Shown in pieces: positions 1 to 5,357 of a DNA stretch of 6,982 nt; position 1 is the stretch's first letter; each line of letters starts with the position of its first letter. Below the pieces are notes generated by a model, which was given only the letters and a program-made list of their open reading frames with translations, was not told the origin of the DNA and ran no database searches. The DNA is from DASSBG01 sp964583865. Lineage in GTDB: Bacteria > Pseudomonadota > Gammaproteobacteria > Xanthomonadales > Rhodanobacteraceae. Location of the stretch: the NCBI GenBank assembly GCA_964583865.1, contig CAZOXZ010000130.1, positions 1 through 6,982 of the forward strand, read 5' to 3'. The translations under genes were made by a program, and so were the position numbers.

Positions 1-1603
1 GAATCATCATCGTGTCGTTGCTGAGAATGACGCGGATGCGCTCGCCGTACGGGAAATGGATCGGCTTGGCATCGGCCAACTTGATGCCATCGAAAGACCA
101 CATGAAGCGGTTCATGTTGCCGGTCAGGTGCAGCTCGATCTCGCGGCTGACGTCGCCGCCGTACAAGGAACCACCGACCGAATGCAGATCGGCATACGTC
201 AGCACGCGCCGGCCGTTGTCGCGCAGGCCGGGGCCGGGGTCATCGAGGTTGGTGCGTGGATGGTCGATGCGCATGGCCGCGCCGGGATTGCCGAATTCGC
301 TGCTGGCGTGCCGCGCCGTGACCCTGCCCTGCCCGGCCGTTCCGTGGCCCGCTGAATGAGCGCCTGATGGCTGATGTCCACCACCGTGATGCGCACCACC
401 GTGCTGCCCGGCCATCGCATGGTCGTCAGTACTTGCGCCGTGATGTCCGGCATGCGGCATGTCGCCCATCATGTCGTACATCGCAAGGCGCGGGATCGCA
501 TCCATTTCCGGCACCTCGGCACGCATGCCGGCACGGGGCGCCAATGTGCCGCAGGCATAACCCGAGCGGTCGATGGACTGGGCAAACAGGCTGTAGGCGC
601 GGTCCTGCGGACGCACGATGACGTCGTAGGTCTCGCCGGGTGAAAAGCGCAATTCGTCCACGCTCACCGGCTCGACATCCTGGCCGTCGGCAGCCACGAC
701 CTGCATTTCCAGCCCGGGAATGCGCAGGTCGAAGATGCTGTTGGCAGCACCATTGATGAGGCGCAGTCGCACGCGCTCGCCGGGCTCGAACAGGCCGGTC
801 CAGTTACCGGCCGGCGTGGTGCCGTTCAGCAGGTAGGTGTAGGCCATGCCGCCGATGTCGACCAGGTCGCGCGGGCTCATGCGCATCTGGTTCCACATGC
901 GTCGCTCGGCCATGGCGGCGCCAATGCCCCGCTCGGCCACGTCACGCACGAACTCGCGCATGGTCGGCATGGTGGTGACAAAATACTCGCTGCGGGTCTT
1001 CAGTATCTCGAACACGCGCGCCGGGTCCATGTCCGTCCAGTCGCTGAACATCACGACATGCTCGCGGTCCGCGGGCCAGCGCTCGCCGCCGGCGGGCTCG
1101 ATGACCAGCGGCGCGTACACGCCCGTCTGCTCATGAAAGCCGGCATGGGCGTGGTACCAGTAGGTGCCGCTTTGCTTGAGCGGGAAACGGTAGGTGAAAC
1201 TTTCCCCCGGCGCGATGCCGTCTACGCTGAAGCCCGGCACGCCGTCCATTGCCACCGGTACCAACAACCCGTGCCAGTGGATGGCGGCCAGGGAATCAAG
1301 CTTGTTGCGCACTTGCAGGGTGACGGTGTCGCCCTGGCGCATGCGCAGCACCGGTCCCGGCAGGCTGCCGTTGATGGTGGTGGCAACACCGGGTTTGCCG
1401 GTGAAATTGACGGCCGACGGTGCCAGCTCCAGGCGGAACGTCGAGCCGTTCAGAGATTGCAGGTGATTGGCGCGTGCGCGTTGGGCAGCGCTGGCACGGC
1501 TCGGATTGAGCAGCCCAAGGCTGGCCGCGGCACCGCCAATGGCCACGCCACGCACGAAGCGTCGCCTGGACCACGAGCCCGGGCCATGGGATGAATGGGT
1601 CAT
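1..1603 (-). CDS. copA: CopA-type multicopper oxidase, copper resistance (3' end off window)
   Basis: Periplasmic multicopper oxidase of the CopA copper-resistance family, thought to oxidise Cu(I) and bind copper in the periplasm. I translated the minus frame by hand and found it open from 1603 to the window edge: 534 codons, where the family usually has about 600, so the C-terminal copper cluster is outside the window. The N-terminus carries a Tat signal (twin arginine in SRRRFVRGV, residues 12-20, then a hydrophobic stretch to about residue 39). First cupredoxin domain: HWHG at 109-112 and YWYHAHAGFHEQTG at 149-161, typical copper ligands. HVVMFSDWTD and MWNQMRMSPRDLVDIGG belong to the middle domain. 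Residues 375-434 are a Met/His/Gly-rich linker (MYDMMGDMPHAGHHG and onward). LTGNMNRFMWSFDG, near the visible end, opens the third domain. The start is ATG 1603 with GGAG six bases upstream. It lies 85 bp after copL on the same strand, probably co-transcribed. Confidence 0.95.
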   Translation of the reverse strand, partial: MTHSSHGPGSWSRRRFVRGVAIGGAAASLGLLNPSRASAAQRARANHLQSLNGSTFRLELAPSAVNFTGKPGVATTINGSLPGPVLRMRQGDTVTLQVRNKLDSLAAIHWHGLLVPVAMDGVPGFSVDGIAPGESFTYRFPLKQSGTYWYHAHAGFHEQTGVYAPLVIEPAGGERWPADREHVVMFSDWTDMDPARVFEILKTRSEYFVTTMPTMREFVRDVAERGIGAAMAERRMWNQMRMSPRDLVDIGGMAYTYLLNGTTPAGNWTGLFEPGERVRLRLINGAANSIFDLRIPGLEMQVVAADGQDVEPVSVDELRFSPGETYDVIVRPQDRAYSLFAQSIDRSGYACGTLAPRAGMRAEVPEMDAIPRLAMYDMMGDMPHAGHHGASTDDHAMAGQHGGAHHGGGHQPSGAHSAGHGTAGQGRVTARHASSEFGNPGAAMRIDHPRTNLDDPGPGLRDNGRRVLTYADLHSVGGSLYGGDVSREIELHLTGNMNRFMWSFDGIKLADAKPIHFPYGERIRVILSNDTMMI

Positions 1604-1609
1604 GAAATT

Positions 1610-1613
1610 CTCC
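1610..1613 (-). promoter_or_regulatory. Ribosome binding site of copA
   Basis: On the minus strand the bases read GGAG (CTGGAG in full, 1610-1615), six bases before ATG 1603. This fixes the copA start just ahead of the Tat signal peptide. Confidence 0.7.
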
Positions 1614-1688
1614 AGTACACAGGTGTCCCGATCGGCAGGTCGCCGCGGGACAAGAAAGACGTGACGGTTGTCAGGCCGTTACGCTGTT

Positions 1689-2078
1689 TCAGGCGACTTG
1701 TGCACGTGGAGGTGGATTGGGTGGCGCGCGGTGGTGTTCGGTGACAGCCACGATTGCGGCAGGCAGAACAGGCATCCGCAGCACGAATGCACGCAAGGGC
1801 GCTGGCCCGGGAACCAGCACGCCCATGGCGCAGACGGCAGCACAATGGCAGCCGTCCCCGGCATGCGGCGATGGCTGCGGCGTGCCTTCGTCACAACAGG
1901 CGTGCATGGCAGGGCTTGCCAGCTGTGCCGGCATGGCACCCGTCACTTGAGGCGCCCCGTGGGCTGATGCCGGCACGGGCAACGCCATGGCCGCGACCAC
2001 CATGGCCAGGCACGCCAACGTGCCGAGCAACAAGTTGGCACGCAAGAACAATGGCGTGCGAAACATGGGGACATCCAT
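1689..2078 (-). CDS. copL: CopL-like Cys/His-rich metal-binding protein upstream of copA
   Basis: 129-residue protein resembling the CopL family (DUF2946-like), which in Xanthomonas lies directly upstream of copA and is needed for copper-induced expression of copAB. The N-terminus is a signal peptide or membrane anchor: positive residues (FRTPLFLRAN), then a hydrophobic run about 16-33 ending in VPASAHG. A Cys/His cluster follows (H59, C61, C62, H72, C77, H78, C79, C83), suited to metal binding. A second hydrophobic stretch is at about 98-112, and the tail is Pro-rich (HHRAPPNPPPRAQVA), as I recall for this family. The start is uncertain: ATG 2078 has no clear ribosome site, and ATG 2066 (MFRTPLF) would give 125 residues and a more usual signal peptide. 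The assignment rests on composition, length and position next to copA; I could not compare sequences, so the symbol is tentative. Confidence 0.72.
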   Translation of the reverse strand: MDVPMFRTPLFLRANLLLGTLACLAMVVAAMALPVPASAHGAPQVTGAMPAQLASPAMHACCDEGTPQPSPHAGDGCHCAAVCAMGVLVPGPAPLRAFVLRMPVLPAAIVAVTEHHRAPPNPPPRAQVA

Positions 2079-2084
2079 GCTCGC

Positions 2085-2114
2085 ATCATACGATCAGGCG
2101 TCGTACGCAGGCAA
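2085..2114 (-). promoter_or_regulatory. Possible sigma-70 promoter for copL-copA
   Basis: On the minus strand, TTGCCT (2109-2114) and TATGAT (2085-2090) are separated by 18 bases and resemble -35 and -10 boxes. They lie in the 66-bp gap between the pxpA stop and copL. Transcription would begin about seven bases past the -10 box, close to 2078. That makes an mRNA starting at ATG 2078 leaderless, or gives ATG 2066 a very short leader. I see no clear operator or intrinsic terminator in this gap. Found by eye only. Confidence 0.4.
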
Positions 2115-2144
2115 CCATTGCTGCAAACGGATTCTGCGGCGGCG

Positions 2145-2903
2145 CTACGGAGATTGCAGGGTCACGCCAGCCGCATGCAGCCCTTGGTGGATCACACGGG
2201 CAAAATCGGCGGCATCCGGGCGGTCGCCGTGGATGCACAGCGTGTCTGCAGTGATCTTGATGGCGCTGCCGTCAACGGTCGTGACGCTGCCATCGCGCAC
2301 CAATCGCACGGCCTGCGCCAGGCCCTCGTCCGGGTGGGTGATCACGGCATCGTCGCGCTGCCGCGGCGCCAGCGAGCCATCGGCCAGGTAACGCCGGTCG
2401 ACGAAGGCTTCATGCAACACGGCCAGGCCGGCTTCATGCGCCAGAGTGACCAGCTGTCCGCCAGCCAGCCCCACCATGCGGATCGCAGGTGCCACCGCCC
2501 TTGCCGCGTCTACCACGGCTTCAGCCAGTGCTTCATCGGACTCCAGCATGTGATACAGCGCGCCATGGGGTTTCAAGTGACCGACCGCAACGCCCTGCCC
2601 GGCGGCGATGGCGATCAAGGCACCCAGTTGTGCCTGCACCAGGGCATACAGTTCATCGACGCTGATGGCCATGGCCCGGCGGCCGAAACCGAGTTTGTCC
2701 GGCAAGCCGATATGCGCGCCGATGGCGACCTCGGATGCAACGGCGGCAGCCACGGTGCGTTGCATCGTCAGTGGGTCACCGGCGTGGCCGCCACAGGCGA
2801 TATTGGCCGAGGTGATCCACGGCATGACCGCGGCATCGGCACCCATGGTCCAGGCACCAAAGGATTCACCCATGTCACAGTTGAGGTCGATGTGCTTGCT
2901 CAC
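2145..2903 (-). CDS. pxpA: 5-oxoprolinase subunit A (LamB/YcsF family)
   Basis: PxpA subunit of the ATP-dependent 5-oxoprolinase PxpABC, which opens 5-oxoproline (pyroglutamate), a by-product of glutamine and glutathione chemistry, to glutamate in the cytoplasm. At 252 residues it has the usual family length. Family motifs counted from the GTG start: IDLNCDMGESFG at 5-16, SANIACGGHAGDP at 32-44, GAHIGLPDKLGFGRR at 62-76, and HLKPHGALYHML at 109-120. Residue 65 is Ile where, as I recall, the family usually has Pro. The start is GTG 2903, because a strong GGAGG lies at 2911-2915, it sits just before the conserved IDLNCD block, and it overlaps the pxpC stop as GTGA. A longer open frame to 2942 would add 13 unconserved residues. 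It is the last gene of the pxpB-C-A run, the same order as E. coli ybgJKL. Confidence 0.96.
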   Translation of the reverse strand: MSKHIDLNCDMGESFGAWTMGADAAVMPWITSANIACGGHAGDPLTMQRTVAAAVASEVAIGAHIGLPDKLGFGRRAMAISVDELYALVQAQLGALIAIAAGQGVAVGHLKPHGALYHMLESDEALAEAVVDAARAVAPAIRMVGLAGGQLVTLAHEAGLAVLHEAFVDRRYLADGSLAPRQRDDAVITHPDEGLAQAVRLVRDGSVTTVDGSAIKITADTLCIHGDRPDAADFARVIHQGLHAAGVTLQSP

Positions 2904-3859
2904 GGGTCCACCTCCAGGCGCGCACGAATGCGGGCCTGCCATTGTTGCAGTTCCTGCTGCTGGCGTGCAGTGGCGGCCTGCGCTTCGGCCATGCTGACTT
3001 CGCGAAGGACGATCTCGTCACCCGGTCGGCATTGCGCCAGACGCGGCAGATCGGCCCCGATGAGTTGGCCGATGCGCGCATAGCCACCGCTGACCGGGTG
3101 TTCGCAGCCGAAGATGATGGGCTGCCCGTTCGGTGGCAACTGGATGCTGCCGTCAAGGCTGGCCGCCGTGACAATGCCACCGGCCTCGGCCTGACGCAGT
3201 ACCGCGCCTTCCAGACGACAGGCCACGCGATTGCTGTCCTTGCTGATGCGGAAACGTGTCGCAAGCAATGTGCGACGTGAGGCGTCATCCAGCCGTTCCA
3301 TTTCCGGCCCGGGCAGGAAGCGCAACTGAACCGGTGTGCCCCCGTGGTCCCACGCCGAACAGTCGATGCCCCAATCGGGCGGCGAGGTCGGCCGTTTTCC
3401 GGCCTCACCCAGCGGCAAGCGATCGCCGGCCTTCGGCATCGGTGGCCCAAGCCCGGCGTTGACATCACGCGAACGGCTGCCCAGCCAGGCCGGTACAGCC
3501 AGGCCTCCGGCCACGGCCAGGCAGGCACGGCAACCGGACCGCAAGGGGCCGAGACTGAGCGTGTCGCCGGCGCCGAGCCGGTACGGCCGCCCCCGGTGCA
3601 AGGCAGCATCATTGATTCGTGCCTGTGGCAAGGCCGGGCCGACCACCGCAACCCAGGTCTCGGCCAGTGCCTTGTAGCGCCCGCCGATGAGCGTCACTTC
3701 CAGCGCACAGGCATTCTCGGCATTGCCGACCAGCGCGTTGGCCAGGCGCAGGGCAACGCGATCGGCGGCCCCTGCCCGGCCGATGCCGAGGTGTGCAAAG
3801 CCGGGCCGGCCAAGGTCCTGGGGCGTATCCAGCAAGCCTGTGGCCAGCACTTCAAGCAT
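2900..3859 (-). CDS. pxpC: 5-oxoprolinase subunit C (KipA/biotin-dependent carboxyltransferase-like)
   Basis: PxpC subunit of 5-oxoprolinase, homologous to Bacillus KipA and to the allophanate hydrolase-2 part of urea carboxylase; it works with PxpB and PxpA. At 319 residues it matches the family (about 310). The signature near the N-terminus is DTPQDLGRPGFAHLGIGRAG (11-30), followed by AADRVALRLANALVGN (31-46); AVAGGLAVPAWLGSRSRD at about 115-132 and the C-terminal GCEHPVSGGYARIGQLIGAD are also typical. The last 30 residues are rich in Ala, Gln and Glu and probably form a helix. The start is ATG 3859, with GGAG at 3867-3870; its first bases overlap the pxpB stop by 8 nt. The frame stays open further upstream, but that part is an out-of-frame reading of pxpB with no family similarity. 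Confidence 0.96.
   Translation of the reverse strand: MLEVLATGLLDTPQDLGRPGFAHLGIGRAGAADRVALRLANALVGNAENACALEVTLIGGRYKALAETWVAVVGPALPQARINDAALHRGRPYRLGAGDTLSLGPLRSGCRACLAVAGGLAVPAWLGSRSRDVNAGLGPPMPKAGDRLPLGEAGKRPTSPPDWGIDCSAWDHGGTPVQLRFLPGPEMERLDDASRRTLLATRFRISKDSNRVACRLEGAVLRQAEAGGIVTAASLDGSIQLPPNGQPIIFGCEHPVSGGYARIGQLIGADLPRLAQCRPGDEIVLREVSMAEAQAATARQQQELQQWQARIRARLEVDP
2911..2915 (-). promoter_or_regulatory. Ribosome binding site deciding the GTG start of pxpA
   Basis: On the minus strand GGAGG stands seven bases before GTG 2903. It lies inside the end of pxpC and selects GTG over the upstream in-frame start at 2942, giving a GTGA overlap with the pxpC stop. Confidence 0.75.
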
Positions 3860-4583
3860 CGGCCTGCTCCGCGGCAAGCTGGTCAAAGACATCGGCGCTG
3901 ACGGGCTCGAAACGCACACGATCGCCCGGACGCAACAACGTCGGCCGATCCTCGTTCGCGGCATCGAACAATGGCAAGGGTGTGCGCCCAAGAAGCTGCC
4001 AGCCACCGGGCAGTTCTGCCGGATAAATGCCGGTCTGCGCCCCGCCGATGCCGACCGAACCCGCCGGCACACGCACGCGGGGCGTGGCACGCCGTGGCAT
4101 GTGCAAGGCCGGATCCAGGCCCAGCAGGTAGGTGAAGCCGGGCGCGAACCCCAGCATGGCCACTTGGTACTCGACGGCCGTGTGCCGGGCAATCAGCTCG
4201 GCAACGCCCAGGCCGCAATGTCGCGCCACGTCCTCCAGATCCGCGCCACAGCAGCCGCCGTAACACACCGGTATCCGGTGCAATGTCGTCTTGCCTTCCG
4301 TCTTGCCTGTCGCGGCCGGCAAGGCGCTGATTGCCCGCCACAACGCGGCATGCGGGCCATCGGTCTGCGACTGCCACGCGCGGGGCTGGAAGCGCAACAG
4401 CACGCTGGCGTAAGCTGGCAGCACTTCCTCGACACCTGGCAGCCGGGCCATTCGGATGCGTTGTGCCAGTTGCCGCGCGGCGGCGTTGACGGCGCTGTCC
4501 ACACGTTGCTCCAGCTCGATCAACAGCGCGGATTCGGCCAGCGCCAGCACCCTCAATCCGGCCTCTTGTGCCAGCGTCAACAT
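3852..4583 (-). CDS. pxpB: 5-oxoprolinase subunit B (KipI family)
   Basis: PxpB subunit of 5-oxoprolinase, homologous to Bacillus KipI. 243 residues. Recognisable family blocks: ALLIELEQRVD (20-29), VEEVLPAYASVLLRF (51-65), IPVCYGGCCGADLEDVA (104-120), YQVAMLGFAPGFTYLLGLDP (139-158), PRRATPRVRVPAGSVGIGG (163-181), TGIYPAELPGGWQLLGRTP (184-202), and the PGDRVRF end motif. In the IPVCYGG block, Cys111 and Cys112 replace residues I recall as usually Glu and an aromatic or Gly, giving a local cluster of Cys 107, 111, 112 and 123. The start is ATG 4583, sharing one base with the tadA stop (TGATG), so translation is probably coupled; there is no strong ribosome site of its own. The open frame runs on to 4787, but that part is a shadow of tadA. 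The stop overlaps pxpC. Confidence 0.95.
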   Translation of the reverse strand: MLTLAQEAGLRVLALAESALLIELEQRVDSAVNAAARQLAQRIRMARLPGVEEVLPAYASVLLRFQPRAWQSQTDGPHAALWRAISALPAATGKTEGKTTLHRIPVCYGGCCGADLEDVARHCGLGVAELIARHTAVEYQVAMLGFAPGFTYLLGLDPALHMPRRATPRVRVPAGSVGIGGAQTGIYPAELPGGWQLLGRTPLPLFDAANEDRPTLLRPGDRVRFEPVSADVFDQLAAEQADA

Positions 4584-5056
4584 CAGCGTCGGGCCCGGAA
4601 AAACTGCCGCAGGAGCTCGCCGGATTCTGTCGCCAGCAGGCCGCCAGACACCTCGATGCGATGGTTGTGGCGTGTGGAAACGAGCGTGTCGAAAACGCTG
4701 CCCGCCGCGCCGGTCTTGGTGTCGTCCGCGGCGTACACGACGCGTGCCACGCGTGCATGAATGAGTGCCATTGCGCACATGCTGCATGGCTCCAGTGTGA
4801 CATACAACGTGGTGCCGGTGAGCCGATGGTTGCCAAGCTTCTGACCGGCCGCGCGCATGGCCACGATTTCGGCATGGGCCGTCGGGTCATGCAAGCTGAT
4901 GTTGCGATTCCAGCCCTCGCCCAGAAGCTCGCCGTCCGCCACCAGCACCGCACCGACAGGAATCTCGTCCTCGGCATCGCGGCCATGCACGGCCAGCGTC
5001 AGTGCATGGCGCATCCAGTCATGGTCAGCCTTGGTGAATGCGGGCGTCCCGGTCAT
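4583..5056 (-). CDS. tadA: tRNA(adenine-34) deaminase
   Basis: Zinc enzyme that deaminates A34 to inosine in the anticodon of tRNA-Arg(ACG), allowing CGU, CGC and CGA to be read; normally essential. 157 residues from ATG 5056 (E. coli TadA has 167). The deaminase zinc site is complete: HAE at 61-63 and PCSMC at 90-94. EIPVGAVLV (31-39), GEGWNRNISLHDPTAHAE and the terminal RQFFRARR also fit TadA rather than other cytidine-deaminase relatives. ATG 5056 is preferred over GTG 5062, which adds two residues. Both starts and the GAGTGGGA ribosome-site-like bases lie inside a copy of the guaA 3' end (stop TGA at 5053-5055), so ATG and that stop overlap as ATGA. This looks like the trace of an original guaA-tadA overlap now separated from the active guaA. 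The tadA stop overlaps pxpB. Confidence 0.95.
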   Translation of the reverse strand: MTGTPAFTKADHDWMRHALTLAVHGRDAEDEIPVGAVLVADGELLGEGWNRNISLHDPTAHAEIVAMRAAGQKLGNHRLTGTTLYVTLEPCSMCAMALIHARVARVVYAADDTKTGAAGSVFDTLVSTRHNHRIEVSGGLLATESGELLRQFFRARR

Positions 5057-5079
5057 TCCCACTCAATTGTTGCCGGGGG
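5053..5079 (-). repeat. guaA 3'-end copy A (att-like), next to tadA
   Basis: On the minus strand these 27 bases encode PPATIEWE-stop and are identical to the true end of guaA at 5331-5357. Identity extends six bases past the stop, giving a perfect 33-bp direct repeat (5047-5079 and 5325-5357, offset 278 bp). It contains the tadA start, so it is probably the ancestral guaA end left at the distal side of an insertion (inference). Confidence 0.85.
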
Positions 5080-5080
5080 G

Positions 5081-5189
5081 TGAGTGCAACCGCTTGCGAA
5101 CTGCCGGTGACAGTTCGCGGCTGCACGAACGCCCGGCAGGGATGCCGGGCCGGAGGATGGTACCAGGGATGGTGATTCCTGGACGTTGA
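5081..5189 (-). repeat. Structured guaA-tail repeat unit, copy 1 (tadA side)
   Basis: Non-coding unit between guaA-tail copies A and B. Over roughly the 95 bases from 5081, it matches the unit at 5218-5330 with about eight substitutions; the last 14-18 bases next to the following guaA tail differ. It has three hairpins: a long one at 5084-5126 (arms GCGAACTG and CAGTTCGC, outer arms GTGCA and TGCAC), one at 5131-5150 (GCCCGGCA and TGCCGGGC around GGGA), and one at 5162-5173 (ACCA and TGGT around GGGA). It might be a non-autonomous mobile unit, a REP-like element, or transcript-end structure. The family is not one I can name. The strand given is that of the surrounding genes. Confidence 0.75.
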
Positions 5190-5216
5190 TCATTCCCATT
5201 CGATAGTGGCAGGTGG
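5190..5216 (-). repeat. guaA 3'-end copy B (att-like), middle, codon-diverged
   Basis: On the minus strand it reads CCA CCT GCC ACT ATC then GAA TGG GAA TGA, the same PPATIEWE-stop peptide as the two outer copies but with different synonymous codons at most positions. It sits 137 bp from copy A and 141 bp from the real guaA end. Synonymous divergence in so short a non-functional copy suggests it came from the guaA of a different lineage rather than from local duplication (inference). Confidence 0.85.
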
Positions 5217-5217
5217 G

Positions 5218-5330
5218 TGAGTGCAACCGTATGCGAACTGCCGGCGACAGTTCGCGGTTGCACGAACGACCGGCATGGATGCCGGGCCGGGGGATGGCAC
5301 CAGGGATGGTGACTTCGAGCCGATTCCCGG
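5218..5330 (-). repeat. Structured guaA-tail repeat unit, copy 2 (guaA side)
   Basis: Second copy of the non-coding unit, between guaA-tail copy B and the real end of guaA. The long hairpin at 5221-5263 is better paired than in copy 1: outer arms GTGCAACC (5221-5228) and GGTTGCAC (5256-5263), inner arms GCGAACTG (5233-5240) and CAGTTCGC (5248-5255), a four-base bulge at 5229-5232 and a seven-base loop. Two small hairpins follow: CCGGCA and TGCCGG around TGGA (5270-5285), and CACCA and TGGTG around GGGA (5298-5311). As it lies directly after guaA, it could also end or stabilise the guaBA transcript. No run of T follows the stems, so it is not a classical intrinsic terminator. Confidence 0.75.
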
Positions 5331-5357
5331 TCATTCCCACTCAATTGTTGCCGGGGG
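5331..5357 (-). repeat. guaA 3'-end copy C (att-like), the functional gene end
   Basis: The functional PPATIEWE-stop end of guaA, identical over 33 bp (5325-5357) to the copy next to tadA at 5047-5079. The match continues six bases past the stop codon into non-coding DNA, so it is not explained by shared coding constraint. The end of guaA is a known target of integrases of genomic islands; direct repeats of it are the expected footprint of such integration. Confidence 0.85.

Noticed and set aside
2100..2150. Intrinsic terminator after pxpA
   Set aside because: Only weak stems (CTGCAA with TTGCAG around a long loop; GCAA with TTGC) and no T run follow, so none can be supported.
3860..4192. 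N-terminal extension of pxpC to 4192
   Set aside because: It reads pxpB out of frame, has no PxpC similarity, and the conserved PxpC N-terminus starts at ATG 3859 with its own ribosome site.
2118..4760. Long plus-strand frames (2118-3083, 3344-3901, 3687-4760) opposite pxpA, pxpC, pxpB and tadA
   Set aside because: The minus strand carries recognisable, correctly spaced genes throughout; the plus frames are low-complexity products of GC-rich antisense sequence.
5053..5340. 95-residue minus-strand frame spanning both repeat units and ending in PPATIEWE
   Set aside because: It starts inside one guaA tail and ends in another, with stem-loop DNA between. The ending comes from the guaA copies, not from a real small protein.
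5047..5357. CRISPR array
   Set aside because: Only three short repeats, one of them diverged, spaced about 140 bp with related rather than unique spacers; each repeat is a coding end of guaA.
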